Below are positions 45,624-59,324 of a stretch of DNA of 64,000 nucleotides, piece by piece; position 1 is the first letter of the stretch; each line of letters starts with the position of its first letter. The position numbers were made by a program, and so were the translations under genes. The DNA is from Gordonia sp. ABSL11-1. Its GTDB lineage: Bacteria > Actinomycetota > Actinomycetes > Mycobacteriales > Mycobacteriaceae. The notes below the pieces were generated by a model. That model was not told where the DNA came from. It saw nothing but the letters and a program-made list of their open reading frames with translations, and ran no database searches. The stretch lies in assembly GCF_030315685.1 (NCBI RefSeq), contig NZ_JASXSI010000016.1, positions 83,237 to 147,236 of the forward strand, written 5' to 3'.

Positions 45624-46940
45624 TCAGCCGCTGAGGCCGCCGGCCCAGGGGTAGTCCTTCAGGTAGGGATCCGGCTCGATCGGCTGTCCCGAATCCCACA
45701 CGGTGTAGATCAACCCGTCCGGCCGGATCTCACCGATACGGGCGGTCTTGGTGATGTGGTTGTTCTCGCCATCGATCGTGACCAGGCCCTCGGGAGCGTC
45801 GAATGTGACTCCGCCCGCCGCCTTCTGGATGTCCGGAACGGCGAAGGACTGAGCCTTCTCGACAGTGTTCTTCCACAGATAGACCGAGACATACGCGGCC
45901 TCCATCGGGTCCGACGTCGGCTTGTTCGCGCCATAGGCATCCTTGTAGTCCTGCACGAACGAGGTGTTCACCGGGTTGTCCACGGTCTGGTAGTAGTCCC
46001 AGGCGGTGAGCTGACCGACGATGTTCTGCACCCCGATGCCGCCGACCTCTTCCTCGGCGATCGACACCGACACCACCGGCATGTCCTGGGCGGTGAGACC
46101 GACGTTCTTGTACTCGCGGAAGAACGCGACGTTGGAATCGCCGTTGAGCGTGTTGAACACAGCGTCGGCGTCCGCGGTACGCACCTTGTTCACGATCGTG
46201 GAGAAGTCGGTCGAGCCGAGCGGAGTGTAGTCCTCACCCTTGATCTCCATGCCGTTCGCCGCCGCATAGGCCTTGATGATCCGGTTGGCGGTCTGCGGGA
46301 AGACGTAGTCGCTACCCACCAGGTAGAGGGACTTGACGCCCTTCTCCTTGAGGTAGTCCAGCGCCGGCACGATCTGCTGATTGGTGGTCGCACCCGTGTA
46401 GAAGATGTTCTTCGACGACTCCAGGCCCTCGTACTGCACGGGATAGTAGAGCAGAGAGTTCTTGTCCTCGAACACCGGCAGCATCGCCTTGCGGCTCGAC
46501 GACGTCCATCCGCCGAAAACTGCTGCGACACAATCACTGCTGATCAGCTTCTCGGCCTTCTCCGCGAAGACGGTCGGCTCGGAGGCGCCGTCCTCCCCGA
46601 CGAGTTGGATCTGCTTGCCCAGCACACCGCCGGCGCCGTTGATCTGGTCGACCGCCAACTTGATCGAATCACGCACCGTGACTTCGGAGATGGCCATGGT
46701 GCCGGACAGCGAGTTGAGCGAACCGACCTTGATCGTGTTGCCCGATGTGTCCACACAGGACTCCGCCGTGCTCGCCGCCTCGTCGCTCGCCGAACTGCCG
46801 CACGCGCTCAACGCGAGTGCCACCACGGAGAGCGCCACGGGCACACCCCAGCGTAGAAGCCGCCGGCGGCGCGATGAGACGCGCGCACCGAGCGCCGACT
46901 CCTGACCCCCATCACGCACGATGGAGCCGTTCACGTTCAT
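45624..46940 (-). CDS. urtA: Urea ABC transporter substrate-binding lipoprotein UrtA
   Basis: 438 residues from ATG 46940 (GTG 46973 is in frame). Lipobox LSACGSS after a hydrophobic signal with RRRRLLRW. Periplasmic-binding fold with [39 protein letters not shown] and [22 protein letters not shown], all UrtA signatures. Binds urea or short amides outside the membrane. First gene of the operon, downstream of a GlnR-type box. Confidence 0.93.
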   Translation of the reverse strand: MNVNGSIVRDGGQESALGARVSSRRRRLLRWGVPVALSVVALALSACGSSASDEAASTAESCVDTSGNTIKVGSLNSLSGTMAISEVTVRDSIKLAVDQINGAGGVLGKQIQLVGEDGASEPTVFAEKAEKLISSDCVAAVFGGWTSSSRKAMLPVFEDKNSLLYYPVQYEGLESSKNIFYTGATTNQQIVPALDYLKEKGVKSLYLVGSDYVFPQTANRIIKAYAAANGMEIKGEDYTPLGSTDFSTIVNKVRTADADAVFNTLNGDSNVAFFREYKNVGLTAQDMPVVSVSIAEEEVGGIGVQNIVGQLTAWDYYQTVDNPVNTSFVQDYKDAYGANKPTSDPMEAAYVSVYLWKNTVEKAQSFAVPDIQKAAGGVTFDAPEGLVTIDGENNHITKTARIGEIRPDGLIYTVWDSGQPIEPDPYLKDYPWAGGLSG

Positions 46941-47042
46941 TCTATTGTCTCTACTTCCCTTGGCGCGCAGCACAGATCACGCGAACGTCCGACACCGATG
47001 CCGTATGCGAGATGCATACGAGAGGGAAACTATCGGCGAAAT

Positions 47043-47058
47043 GTTACATTCACGTGAC
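47043..47058. promoter_or_regulatory. GlnR box upstream of urtA
   Basis: GTTAC-N6-GTGAC (reverse strand GTCAC-N6-GTAAC) fits the actinobacterial GlnR consensus of two AC-ending half sites with 6-base spacing. It is 103 bases upstream of the urtA start, in the control region between the cutinase gene end and urtA. GlnR activates nitrogen-uptake genes on nitrogen limitation. Confidence 0.7.
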
Positions 47059-47163
47059 TGGTCGTGAATGTCCGGTTTCGGCGCTTCCGAACATCGGCTC
47101 CACGTGGTTCGCCCTCACCCTTGACGATCGACGATGTCGGATCGTGAAGCGACGGGGGGATTC

Positions 47164-48057
47164 TCAGGCGAGGCCGGCGAGGTACTCGTGCGCCCACTGC
47201 ACGGCGGTCACGCCGGGACGTACCTGGAACGCGGCGTAGTTGCCGTGTGAGCCGGACTGCAGGAATCGGTTGAACTCGGTGATCTGCTCACGCGCGCGCC
47301 TGTTGCCGAGTTCTTCGACGATCTGGCCCGGGCCACCGAGGGTCAGCAACTCGGCGACGATCGCGCCGGCCTCGGCCTGGTACTGCCCGATCTGGCTCGG
47401 GGTCGGGTCGCTCGTCTCCGCGAGATAGCCGACGATCCGCGTGATGAAGTAGTCGCGCGGGACGTTGCAGTAGAGGTCGGCCGGCTCGCAGATGGTGAAC
47501 GCGCGGGGCAGGACCCAGCCCATGCCGTCGAGCCGGGGGCCGCCGCTGCCCTCGCCGCCCAGGGCGGGCCCGACCAGATTGTCGCGCTTGGATCGTCGGG
47601 GGTCGGAGATCAGCACGACGCCCGCCACCTGTCCGGGACGGATCTCGGCGCGACCGGTGCCGATCTCGGAGGCGACGTCACCGGCGGCGTCTGCGCCCTG
47701 GCTGTACCCGGTGAGGGCGATCTTGGTGCCCGGGCACTTGCGCAGCATCGTCAGCGCCAGACCCTTGGTGTTGGCGACGGCCTGTGCCTTCGACTTGCCG
47801 TAGATGGCCTTCTCCCAGGGGAAGGCGGTCGCGTCGTAGCCGACGAACTGGACGCGGGTCTCGGAGCCCAGCCCGGACGTGATGTCGCCCAGGATGCCCG
47901 GGCTCACACCGTTGGCCCACGTGCCCGGCACCGCGAGCACGTAGATCTTCGGACAGCCCGCCGGCGCCGCGGAGGCCGGCGCCGCACCGAGGGACACCAT
48001 CGTCCCGATCCCCAGCAGAAAGGCCACCACACCGGCGACCAACGCGCGCAGACGCAT
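47164..48057 (-). CDS. Exported cutinase-family lipase/esterase
   Basis: 297 residues from ATG 48057 with AGAGGGGA upstream. Sec signal ending PASAAPAGCP. Catalytic GYSQGADAAGDVASEIG (Ser), Asp and His region in ICEPADLYCNVPRDYF and a longer C-terminal part. Paired Cys (GCPKI, RKCPG; TICEP, LYCNV) fit cutinase disulfides. The pattern is nearer to Rv3802c-type envelope phospholipase/thioesterases than to small cutinases; role in mycolate envelope is inferred. Confidence 0.88.
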   Translation of the reverse strand: MRLRALVAGVVAFLLGIGTMVSLGAAPASAAPAGCPKIYVLAVPGTWANGVSPGILGDITSGLGSETRVQFVGYDATAFPWEKAIYGKSKAQAVANTKGLALTMLRKCPGTKIALTGYSQGADAAGDVASEIGTGRAEIRPGQVAGVVLISDPRRSKRDNLVGPALGGEGSGGPRLDGMGWVLPRAFTICEPADLYCNVPRDYFITRIVGYLAETSDPTPSQIGQYQAEAGAIVAELLTLGGPGQIVEELGNRRAREQITEFNRFLQSGSHGNYAAFQVRPGVTAVQWAHEYLAGLA

Positions 48058-48208
48058 CGTCGTCCCCTCTGGATTCCCGATATCCGGTACCGCTGATGAG
48101 TCTAACGACAGCATCGGACTGCGGCCGACCCATCCGATCGATGCGCTGCGCCGAATCGCACACACAACGATCCCCCAAGACAGTTCACCCCATCACAGAG
48201 GAGCTGAC

Positions 48209-48643
48209 GTGGTCGACGTCTCCCGGACCTTCACCGTTCGACGCCCGCTCGACGAGGTCGTCGCCTACCTGCGTGACTTCGCGAACGCGGTCGACTGGGA
48301 TCCCGGTACACAGAAGTGCGAGAGGATCGGGGCCGATCCGGTGGCTCTCGGCACCCGCTGGCACAACGAGTCGAAGCTGTTCGGCATCTCCACCGAACTC
48401 GTCTACGAACTGACCGTGGACGAGCCCGATCACCTGAAGTTCACCGGCACCAACAAGACCGCGACGACGTTCGATGACCTGACCTTCGGCCGCGGTGACG
48501 GCGACTCGACGATCATCACCTATCACGCGCACGTCGGGTTCGACGGCGCCGCAAAGCTCGCGGACCCGGTCGCGCAACTGGCGTTCAACCGTCTCGCCGA
48601 CACCGTCCCGAAGCAGATGACGACGGTGCTGGAGAACCGCTGA
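48209..48643 (+). CDS. SRPBCC (polyketide cyclase/START-like) protein
   Basis: 144 residues, helix-grip fold: VSRTFTVRRPLDEVVAYLRDFANAVDWDPGTQKCERI, FGISTELVYELTVDEPDHLKFTGTNKTATTFDDLTF. Binds a hydrophobic ligand in the family; ligand unknown. GTG start with AGAGGAG upstream. Divergent from the cutinase gene. Confidence 0.85.
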   Translation: MVDVSRTFTVRRPLDEVVAYLRDFANAVDWDPGTQKCERIGADPVALGTRWHNESKLFGISTELVYELTVDEPDHLKFTGTNKTATTFDDLTFGRGDGDSTIITYHAHVGFDGAAKLADPVAQLAFNRLADTVPKQMTTVLENR

Positions 48644-48689
48644 GCGGCAATGTCAGCGCCCTGAGGACCAGAGGGTGAGGACGCACGCG

Positions 48690-49898
48690 CTAATCGACCG
48701 GCGGAAGCGGCGCCGACACCACCGCCGCGGCCAGCCACCGCGCGTCGTCGGGAAGCGTGGGCATCCGCAACGCCTCGACCCGGACGACCCCGTTGACCAC
48801 GGCCAGCGTGAGGTCGACGAGGGTCTGCGCCTCGTCGGCGGTCAGCTCCGGGCGGCACATGTGCACGAGACGACGCCACTCCCCCACGTAGTCGAGGTAG
48901 GTGCGGGTGAGCGAGGCGAGTTCGTCGCCGTCGAGCAGCGCGGTGTGCGAGAGACAGACGGCGATCAGGTCCCAGTGGGCATAGGCGAACCGTGTGTAGC
49001 CGGCCAGTAGTTGATCGAGCGCGATCTGCGGATCGGTGGTCTGGCCGAGGACGCGGCCGAGCTCGAGCCACAGGGCGTCGAAGGCCCGCCGGATGCCGCA
49101 GACGAGAATGTCGCGTTTGCTGCTGAAATGGTTGTAGACGCTGGGACCCGCGATTCCGACGGCATCGCCGATGTCGTCGAGGCTCACGTTCGGGTATCCG
49201 CGGACGGCGAACATGGTGATCGCGGTCGTCAGCAGGGCCTCGCGGCGAGAGGCGGGAAGCATGCGGTCGGAGTCGTCGATCTGCGCGGGACCCACCGACA
49301 TCGGCTCCGGGGCCGGCCGATTCGGGTCGAGTCCCGCCGCGACGATGGCCCGCGCCGCTTCCGTCAGCATGCGTGGCTGATCGGCCACCGGGATCGGCAG
49401 TTCGCGATGGCCCGGCCAGTTGACGACGGCGAACACCGCCCACGACGTGACGTCGGCGGGGACGCACCCGGGCGCAGCGGCGGCGTCGATCAGTGCCGCG
49501 AAGCCCGAGGCGACCGCGCGGATCCGACCCAGCAGCAGGGCACGTTCGTCGGGGTGGAGATGCCCCTGATCACGGCTCCACAGCGAGTCGAGGGCCCGCG
49601 ACCCGGTCGTCACGTTGACGATTCGTCGGGTTGCCTCGGACGGATCCGCGACGCCGTCGATCTCCTCCTCGTACCGGCTCAGCGCCTCGTCGAACGCCGC
49701 GACCAACAGTTCGTTCTTGTTGCGGTAGTGGCGGTAGAGGGCGCTCGGGACGATGCCGACCCGCTCGGCGATGTCGCTCATGCTCACTGCGTGATAGCCG
49801 TCGGTGCGGAAGAGTTCGGCCGCGGTCGTGAGGATGCGCTGTTTGCGATCCTTGGGGCGGGCACGCCGGATGGGACCATCCGCGGGAGCAGTCGTCAT
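48690..49898 (-). CDS. Tandem TetR-family regulator (two HTH domains)
   Basis: 402 residues from ATG 49898. Two TetR_N domains: RKQRILTTAAELFRTDGYHAVSMSDIAERVGI...ALYRHYRNK and RREALLTTAITMFAVRGYPNVSLDDIGDAVGI...SVYNHFSSK, about 210 residues apart, each followed by an all-helical ligand domain. Either domain may bind DNA, so it could act as a covalent dimer. Targets unknown; nearest candidates are the SRPBCC gene or itself. Confidence 0.88.
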   Translation of the reverse strand: MTTAPADGPIRRARPKDRKQRILTTAAELFRTDGYHAVSMSDIAERVGIVPSALYRHYRNKNELLVAAFDEALSRYEEEIDGVADPSEATRRIVNVTTGSRALDSLWSRDQGHLHPDERALLLGRIRAVASGFAALIDAAAAPGCVPADVTSWAVFAVVNWPGHRELPIPVADQPRMLTEAARAIVAAGLDPNRPAPEPMSVGPAQIDDSDRMLPASRREALLTTAITMFAVRGYPNVSLDDIGDAVGIAGPSVYNHFSSKRDILVCGIRRAFDALWLELGRVLGQTTDPQIALDQLLAGYTRFAYAHWDLIAVCLSHTALLDGDELASLTRTYLDYVGEWRRLVHMCRPELTADEAQTLVDLTLAVVNGVVRVEALRMPTLPDDARWLAAAVVSAPLPPVD

Positions 49899-49992
49899 GC
49901 GAGTCCTGTCAGGGTCTGGCGGCGGGACGGCACACGACCGTTGCCCGCGTCTTCCTCCACCGCTCTCCATCATGGTCGTCGTACGCCGACAA

Positions 49993-50038
49993 AGCACGCA
50001 ACTCCCGGTGAACCGACAGGCCCCGGGAGTTGCGTGCT
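49993..50038 (-). terminator. Terminator of the gltBD operon
   Basis: A perfect 16-bp stem, AGCACGCAACTCCCGG (49993-50008) and its complement (50023-50038), with a 14-base loop, just after the gltD stop. The flanking 49899-50058 has no other feature. Confidence 0.8.
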
Positions 50039-50058
50039 GGTGTGTCCGACGGCGCGGG

Positions 50059-51505
50059 TCAGCGCTGGGCGACCTGTGTCGGGTAGATCGGCGCGGGGAG
50101 ATCCGAGGCACCCGCGAGGTAGGCGTCGGCCGCGGCTGCCGCCGAACGGCCCTCGGCGATGGCCCACACGATGAGCGACTGCCCACGACCGGCGTCACCT
50201 GCGACGAAGACACCCTCCTGGCCGACGGCGGCGAAGTTGTCGTCGCGCTTGATGTTGCCGCGCTGGTCGTACTCGACGCCGAGCTTGTCGAGGAAGTCCG
50301 CGCGCTCGGGTCCGACGAAGCCCATCGCGAGGAGGACGAGATCGCACTCCAGCTCGAAGTCGCTACCCTCGACCTTCTCGAACCGGCCCTCGCGCATGAC
50401 CACTTCGTGGGCATTGAGCGCGGTGACCCTGCCGTTCTCGCCGACGAACTGCTCGGTGTTGACCGAGTAGACGCGTTCGCCGCCCTCTTCGTGCGCCGAC
50501 GACACGCGATACATGAGCGGATAGGTCGGCCACGGGGTCGACTCGGCGCGCTCGATCGGCGGCTTCGGCATGATCTCGAACTGGTGCACGACGTCGGCAC
50601 CCTGCCGTAGCGAGGTCCCCAGGCAGTCGGCGCCGGTGTCGCCGCCGCCGATGATGACGACCTTCTTGCCCTTGGCGGTGACCTGTCCGTCGACCTCGTC
50701 GCCCAGCTGGACGCGGTTGGCTTGCGGCAGGAACTCCATCGCCTGGTAGATACCCTCGAGCTCCCGCCCGGGGATGGGCAGATCGCGACCGATGGTCGAA
50801 CCGGTGGCAAGGACCACCGCGTCGAAATCGGCGCGCAACTGCTCGACGGTGACGTCGACGCCGACGTTCACGCCGGTGCGGAACCGGGTGCCCTCGGCCT
50901 CCATCTGCGCCATCCGGCGGTCGATGTGACGCTTCTCCATCTTGAACTCGGGGATGCCGTAGCGCAGCAGTCCGCCGATACGGTCGGCACGCTCGAACAG
51001 CGTCACGTCGTGACCGGCGCGGGTGAGCTGCTGTGCGGCGGCGAGACCGGCCGGTCCGGAACCGACGACGGCGACGGACTTGCCGGTCTTCTCGGTCGGC
51101 AGGACCGGTGTGACCCAACCGTTGTCGAAGGCGTTGTCGATCAGCTCGACCTCGACCTGCTTGATCGTGACAGCCGGCTGGTTGATGCCCAGCACACACG
51201 ACGACTCACACGGAGCCGGGCACAGCCGCCCGGTGAACTCCGGGAAGTTGTTGGTGGCGTGCAGGCGTTCGATGCCCTCGCGCCACCGGTCCTTGTAGAC
51301 CAGGTCGTTCCACTCCGGGATCAGGTTGCCGAGCGGGCATCCGTTGTGGCAAAACGGGATACCGCAGTCCATGCATCGGCTGGCCTGGGTCTTCAGTTCC
51401 TTCTTGTCGAAGTCGGTGTAGACCTCTTTCCAGTCGAGCAGCCGCAGTTCGACCGGTCGACGGTCGGGCAGCTCCCGCTCGGTGTGCTTGAGAAAACCCC
51501 TGGGA

Positions 51506-51513
<8 letters not shown>
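50059..51513 (-). CDS. gltD: Glutamate synthase small subunit
   Basis: 484 residues. N-terminal Fe-S cluster domain [26 protein letters not shown] site [20 protein letters not shown] site [13 protein letters not shown], late [21 protein letters not shown]. Passes electrons from NADPH to GltB. Start overlaps the gltB stop by 8 bases. Confidence 0.96.
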
Positions 51514-56095
<4,582 letters not shown>

Positions 56096-56470
56096 AAGTT
56101 CGCCTCACTCTGTGCGCGACGCTGCGCACGCATTCACCCTCGTGTATCCCTCGTGTCGTCCACGGGGACACGTCACGTGTGTCCATGGGGGACGCCGACC
56201 CGCAGGCGCGCTGTGTGACCCCCCGAATCCTTGGGCTGACCTGGGAGGTTCTCCTCGCCCACGTGGCGGTGTCCCTGCCAGCGTCGTTGCTGACGGCGCA
56301 CCCGGGTCGACTGCTCTTCCCGGCACCACCCTGCTCTCGCGAAAGCATTGTGGGTCATTTTCTCACGCGGGGTGCCCAGTATCGAAATCCGGATAGCACA
56401 ATCGTGACGATTCCGCAGCGTACGCGCCGTAAACGCTCCCTCGCGGGGTCGATCGTCTAGCGTCGGCAGC
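56096..56470. other. Divergent control region between gltB and esterase gene
   Basis: 375 bases without a gene. GGACAC (56166-56171) and GTGTCC (56179-56184) form a short dyad in front of gltB. GAGG precedes the gltB ATG by six to nine bases. No GTnAC-N6-GnnAC box was found here, in contrast to urtA. Confidence 0.4.
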
Positions 56471-57502
56471 ATGCAGACGTCCGATACCGAGGTGCTCTGG
56501 AGACCCGCCGGCCGGGGTTCGTTCCGGTCGCGTGCCGTCAACGGTTATCTGACCCGGGTGTCGCACCCGGTGATGGCCGCCGGGATGGGCCGCAACGGGC
56601 CGTCGGCGCGTGTCATCAGCGCGATGCGACCGGGCGTCAACAGGTCACTGTCGGCGCTGTCACCGGTGCCGTCGGGCACCCGGGTGGAGCAGGTGCGTGA
56701 GTCCCTCGCCGACGGCCAGGTCCGTGGTGAATGGGTGAGCGCCCACGCCGGCCCCGCCCGGCCCGCGTCGACGGATCAGACGATCCTGTATTACCTGCAC
56801 GGCAGCGGATACGTCATCTGTTCACCGCGGACGCACCGAGGGCTGGTGGCACGCCTGTCGCGGCGCACCGGGTGGTCGGCGTTCAGCCTCGACTACCGCC
56901 TCGGCCCCGAATACCGGTTCCCGACGGCGGGCGATGACGCGATCCGCGGATATCACTGGCTCCTCGATCAGGGCCATCGCGCCGACCAGATCGTCGTCGC
57001 CGGCGACTCCGCGGGCGGACACATGGCCCTCGACCTCCTCGCCGACAATCATCGCCGCGGCATCGCACAGCCGCGCGGCATCGTGATGTTCTCCCCGCTC
57101 TACGACCCCACCTTCGATCTGGCCGTCGCCAGCCAGCTCCGCGGCGTCCGCGATCCGCTGATCGATGCCGTTTCCGCACAACGCATCCTGCAGCTCTACA
57201 CGGGAGACGCCGAGCCCGGCCATCCCCGGATGAGGGTGCACCTGCCGGCGGGGATGTCGTTGCCGCCCACCCTGATCCAGGTGGGCGGCCTCGAGGTCAT
57301 GGGCGATGACGCGCGCGCGGTCGAACGTGTCCTACGGGAGGCGGGAGGCCACGTGCGGTTACAGGAATGGCCCGGTCAAGGGCACGTGTTCCAGATGTTC
57401 CCGTTGTTCTCCGACGAGTCCCGCCTCGCCCTGCGCGAGGCCGCCGGGTTCCTGCGAAACCTGCCGACCCGCGCCCCAACGGTTCACGTCATGCCGGAAT
57501 GA
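56471..57502 (+). CDS. Hormone-sensitive-lipase-type esterase
   Basis: 343 residues. HGSG oxyanion motif (YYLHGSGYVICSPRTHRG), nucleophile GDSAGGHMALDLL, Asp in VGGLEVMGDDA, His in GQGHVFQMFPLF. The HGGG Gly at position three is Ser, as in some Lip-family enzymes of mycolata. Cytosolic. Converges on the vapC gene with 14 bases of overlap at the 3' ends. Confidence 0.88.
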   Translation: MQTSDTEVLWRPAGRGSFRSRAVNGYLTRVSHPVMAAGMGRNGPSARVISAMRPGVNRSLSALSPVPSGTRVEQVRESLADGQVRGEWVSAHAGPARPASTDQTILYYLHGSGYVICSPRTHRGLVARLSRRTGWSAFSLDYRLGPEYRFPTAGDDAIRGYHWLLDQGHRADQIVVAGDSAGGHMALDLLADNHRRGIAQPRGIVMFSPLYDPTFDLAVASQLRGVRDPLIDAVSAQRILQLYTGDAEPGHPRMRVHLPAGMSLPPTLIQVGGLEVMGDDARAVERVLREAGGHVRLQEWPGQGHVFQMFPLFSDESRLALREAAGFLRNLPTRAPTVHVMPE

Positions 57503-57869
57503 TCTCGACCAGCCCCTCGAGTCCGACGAAATCGGCCGCGTTCCGGGTGTAGATACGGGCATCGTGCGCGAGCGCGGTAGCCGCGATCAAGAGGTCCAGT
57601 GACCGCGAGCGTGGTTGACGGCCGGCCTCACGGACGGCTGCCGCCACTCTGCCGTAGCTCGCGGCCACAGCGTCGTCCACCGGGAGCGACTCGAATGCCT
57701 TCTCCACAAAGAGCAGGCGACGAAGCCGTTCCGCCCGGACGTCCGCAGATCTCGCGACGAGTACACCGAAATGGAGCTCAGCCACCGTGATCGAGCTCAG
57801 GGCCAGATAACCGGGCAACGGCTCGACGTCGTCGGCCACGACGACGCTGGTGTCGAGAATGCCTCTCAC
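57489..57869 (-). CDS. vapC: PIN-domain ribonuclease toxin, VapC-like
   Basis: 126 residues from GTG 57869, which overlaps the antitoxin stop as GTGA (ATG 57884 is in frame). PIN acidic residues: Asp in GILDTSVVVAD, Glu in ITVAELHFGV, Asp in SRSLDLLIAATAL, plus NAADF near the end. Cleaves RNA, typically tRNA, when free of antitoxin. Confidence 0.88.
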   Translation of the reverse strand: MRGILDTSVVVADDVEPLPGYLALSSITVAELHFGVLVARSADVRAERLRRLLFVEKAFESLPVDDAVAASYGRVAAAVREAGRQPRSRSLDLLIAATALAHDARIYTRNAADFVGLEGLVEIIPA

Positions 57870-58117
57870 CGATGTCGGTCCCATGGGTCTTCGATCCGAT
57901 GGTCGACGGCGTCGCGGTCGGCGACCCAGTCGGGGTCCGCCGGACCGGCGAACAATTCGTGCACGTCCGCCCATTCACGCCACGGATCCCGAGACGCCGG
58001 CACCAACCGAGCGCTGGGCCGCCCGGACACGGTGATCGTGATCTCCTCGCCCGCCTCCACACGACGCACGAGTCCGGATGCGTCCTGCCGAAGTTCTCGC
58101 AGCCCAACTGTCGCCAT
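57866..58117 (-). CDS. vapB: Phd/YefM-type antitoxin of the VapBC pair
   Basis: 83 residues. MATVGLRELRQDASGLVRRVEAGEEITITVSGRPSARLVP is the Phd fold for DNA binding and dimerisation; the acidic C-terminus (WVADRDAVDHRIEDPWD) would cover the toxin. The TATTCT -10 lies 7 bases before the ATG, so the mRNA is probably leaderless and controlled by the palindrome there. Confidence 0.88.
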   Translation of the reverse strand: MATVGLRELRQDASGLVRRVEAGEEITITVSGRPSARLVPASRDPWREWADVHELFAGPADPDWVADRDAVDHRIEDPWDRHR

Positions 58118-58127
58118 GACACCGAGA

Positions 58128-58143
58128 ATAGCACTTGTGCTAT
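58128..58143. promoter_or_regulatory. Palindromic operator of the VapBC pair
   Basis: ATAGCAC-TT-GTGCTAT is a perfect 7-bp dyad. On the minus strand it overlaps the TATTCT -10 hexamer of the antitoxin gene, ideal for autorepression by the antitoxin-toxin complex. Confidence 0.75.
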
Positions 58144-58235
58144 CGTGCGCCCACCCCTCTCATCGCCCCACCCGGCGGCCCGCTCCGAGCCGTATCGCAG
58201 CACGCGCGCCGTGTTCACCCGTCCCACGTCACCGG

Positions 58236-58626
58236 TCACCTCGACGACCGGGAACCCTTGGGCACATGATCTCCCACTGCGATGAGGACGTCGATCCGTA
58301 CATCCCTGACGATCGTCAGGACGAACTCATCGAGGACGAGCGGAACCGATGCCGGAGAGCGCCGAGCGTGCAGTCGAGGACCGGTGTGCGGAACGGGTCG
58401 ACGGCGACGAATCCGAATCCGGACAACAGCATCAGCATCATGCCGAAGACGACGTGATGAACGTGCACGCCCCCGGCGTGACATTGCCCGGCCACCAACT
58501 GACCTCGGCGCGGATCCTCCGCACACTGAACCGGATGAACAGGAAGGTCAGCACGAAGGCGTTCAGCAGAAAGAACAGCGGCAGGCGGCCCGTCTCCACG
58601 ATCGTGTGATCGAACCACCGCGCCAT
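58236..58626 (-). pseudogene. Decayed actinobacterial membrane-protein gene
   Basis: From ATG 58626: MARWFDHTIVETGRLPLFFL, FVLTFLFIRFSVRRI, then WWPGNVTPG in the first frame; GGVHVHHVVFGMMLMLLSGFGFVAV in a second; LVLDEFVL in a third. These are consecutive parts of one membrane family. A five-G run at 58470-58474 is one base short, and two further small deletions lie at about 58345-58370. The downstream part is missing or unrecognisable, so the gene is broken and probably truncated. Bases 58144-58235 hold nothing recognisable. Confidence 0.75.
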
Positions 58627-58685
58627 GACGGAGACCCTATTGGGATATCGCCCGCCCACAGGGCATCGAAGCATATTCTGAGCCG

Positions 58686-59324
58686 ATGGATCCCCTGGTG
58701 ACCGTCGTCGTGGTCGACGACCATCCCTTCTTCCGTGACGGGGTGTCGCGCGGGCTGACCCAGAGCGGCCGGGTGCGTGTCGTCGGCGAAGCCGGTGACG
58801 GTGCAACCGGATTGGACGTGATCCGTCGTGAACAGCCCGACGTCGCGGTGGTCGACTATCAGATGCCGGGCATGACCGGGGTGGACGTGGCCCACGCAGT
58901 CGCCCGCGACGGTCTGGCCACCAAGGTGTTGGTGTTGTCGGCGGTCACCGACGGACCGATCGTGTTCCGCGCGTTGGAAGAGGGCGCATCGGGTTATCTG
59001 TCCAAGGACGCCGACCGCGATGAGATCGTCGGCGCGGTGACCCGGGTCGCCAAGGGCGAGACCGTCGTACCACCACAGCTGGCCGCAGGTCTCGCCGGTG
59101 AGATCAGGATGCGCTCACGCTCCGACGCCCCGGTCCTGAGTGAACGGGAACGGCAGGTGCTCAACGGATTCGCCCGCGGACTCTCCATCCCACAACTGGC
59201 CGCCGAGTTGTTCATCGGGTCGTCGACGGTCAAGACCCACACGCAGCGGCTCTACGAGAAGCTGGGTGTCTCCGATCGTGCGGCCGCGGTCGCCGAGGCG
59301 ATGCGTCGTGGCCTCCTCGAGTAA
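58686..59324 (+). CDS. NarL/FixJ-type response regulator
   Basis: 212 residues. Receiver with VVDDHPFF, phosphoacceptor Asp57 in VAVVDYQMPGMTG and Lys in GYLSKDA; LuxR-type HTH LSERERQVLNGFARGLSIPQLAAELFIGSSTVKTHTQRLYEKLGV. Pairs with the kinase encoded next, whose start overlaps this gene by 17 bases. Confidence 0.93.
   Translation: MDPLVTVVVVDDHPFFRDGVSRGLTQSGRVRVVGEAGDGATGLDVIRREQPDVAVVDYQMPGMTGVDVAHAVARDGLATKVLVLSAVTDGPIVFRALEEGASGYLSKDADRDEIVGAVTRVAKGETVVPPQLAAGLAGEIRMRSRSDAPVLSERERQVLNGFARGLSIPQLAAELFIGSSTVKTHTQRLYEKLGVSDRAAAVAEAMRRGLLE

Noticed and set aside
56105..56348. Small minus-strand frames before gltB
   Set aside because: No family, no RBS, and one overlaps the expected gltB promoter.
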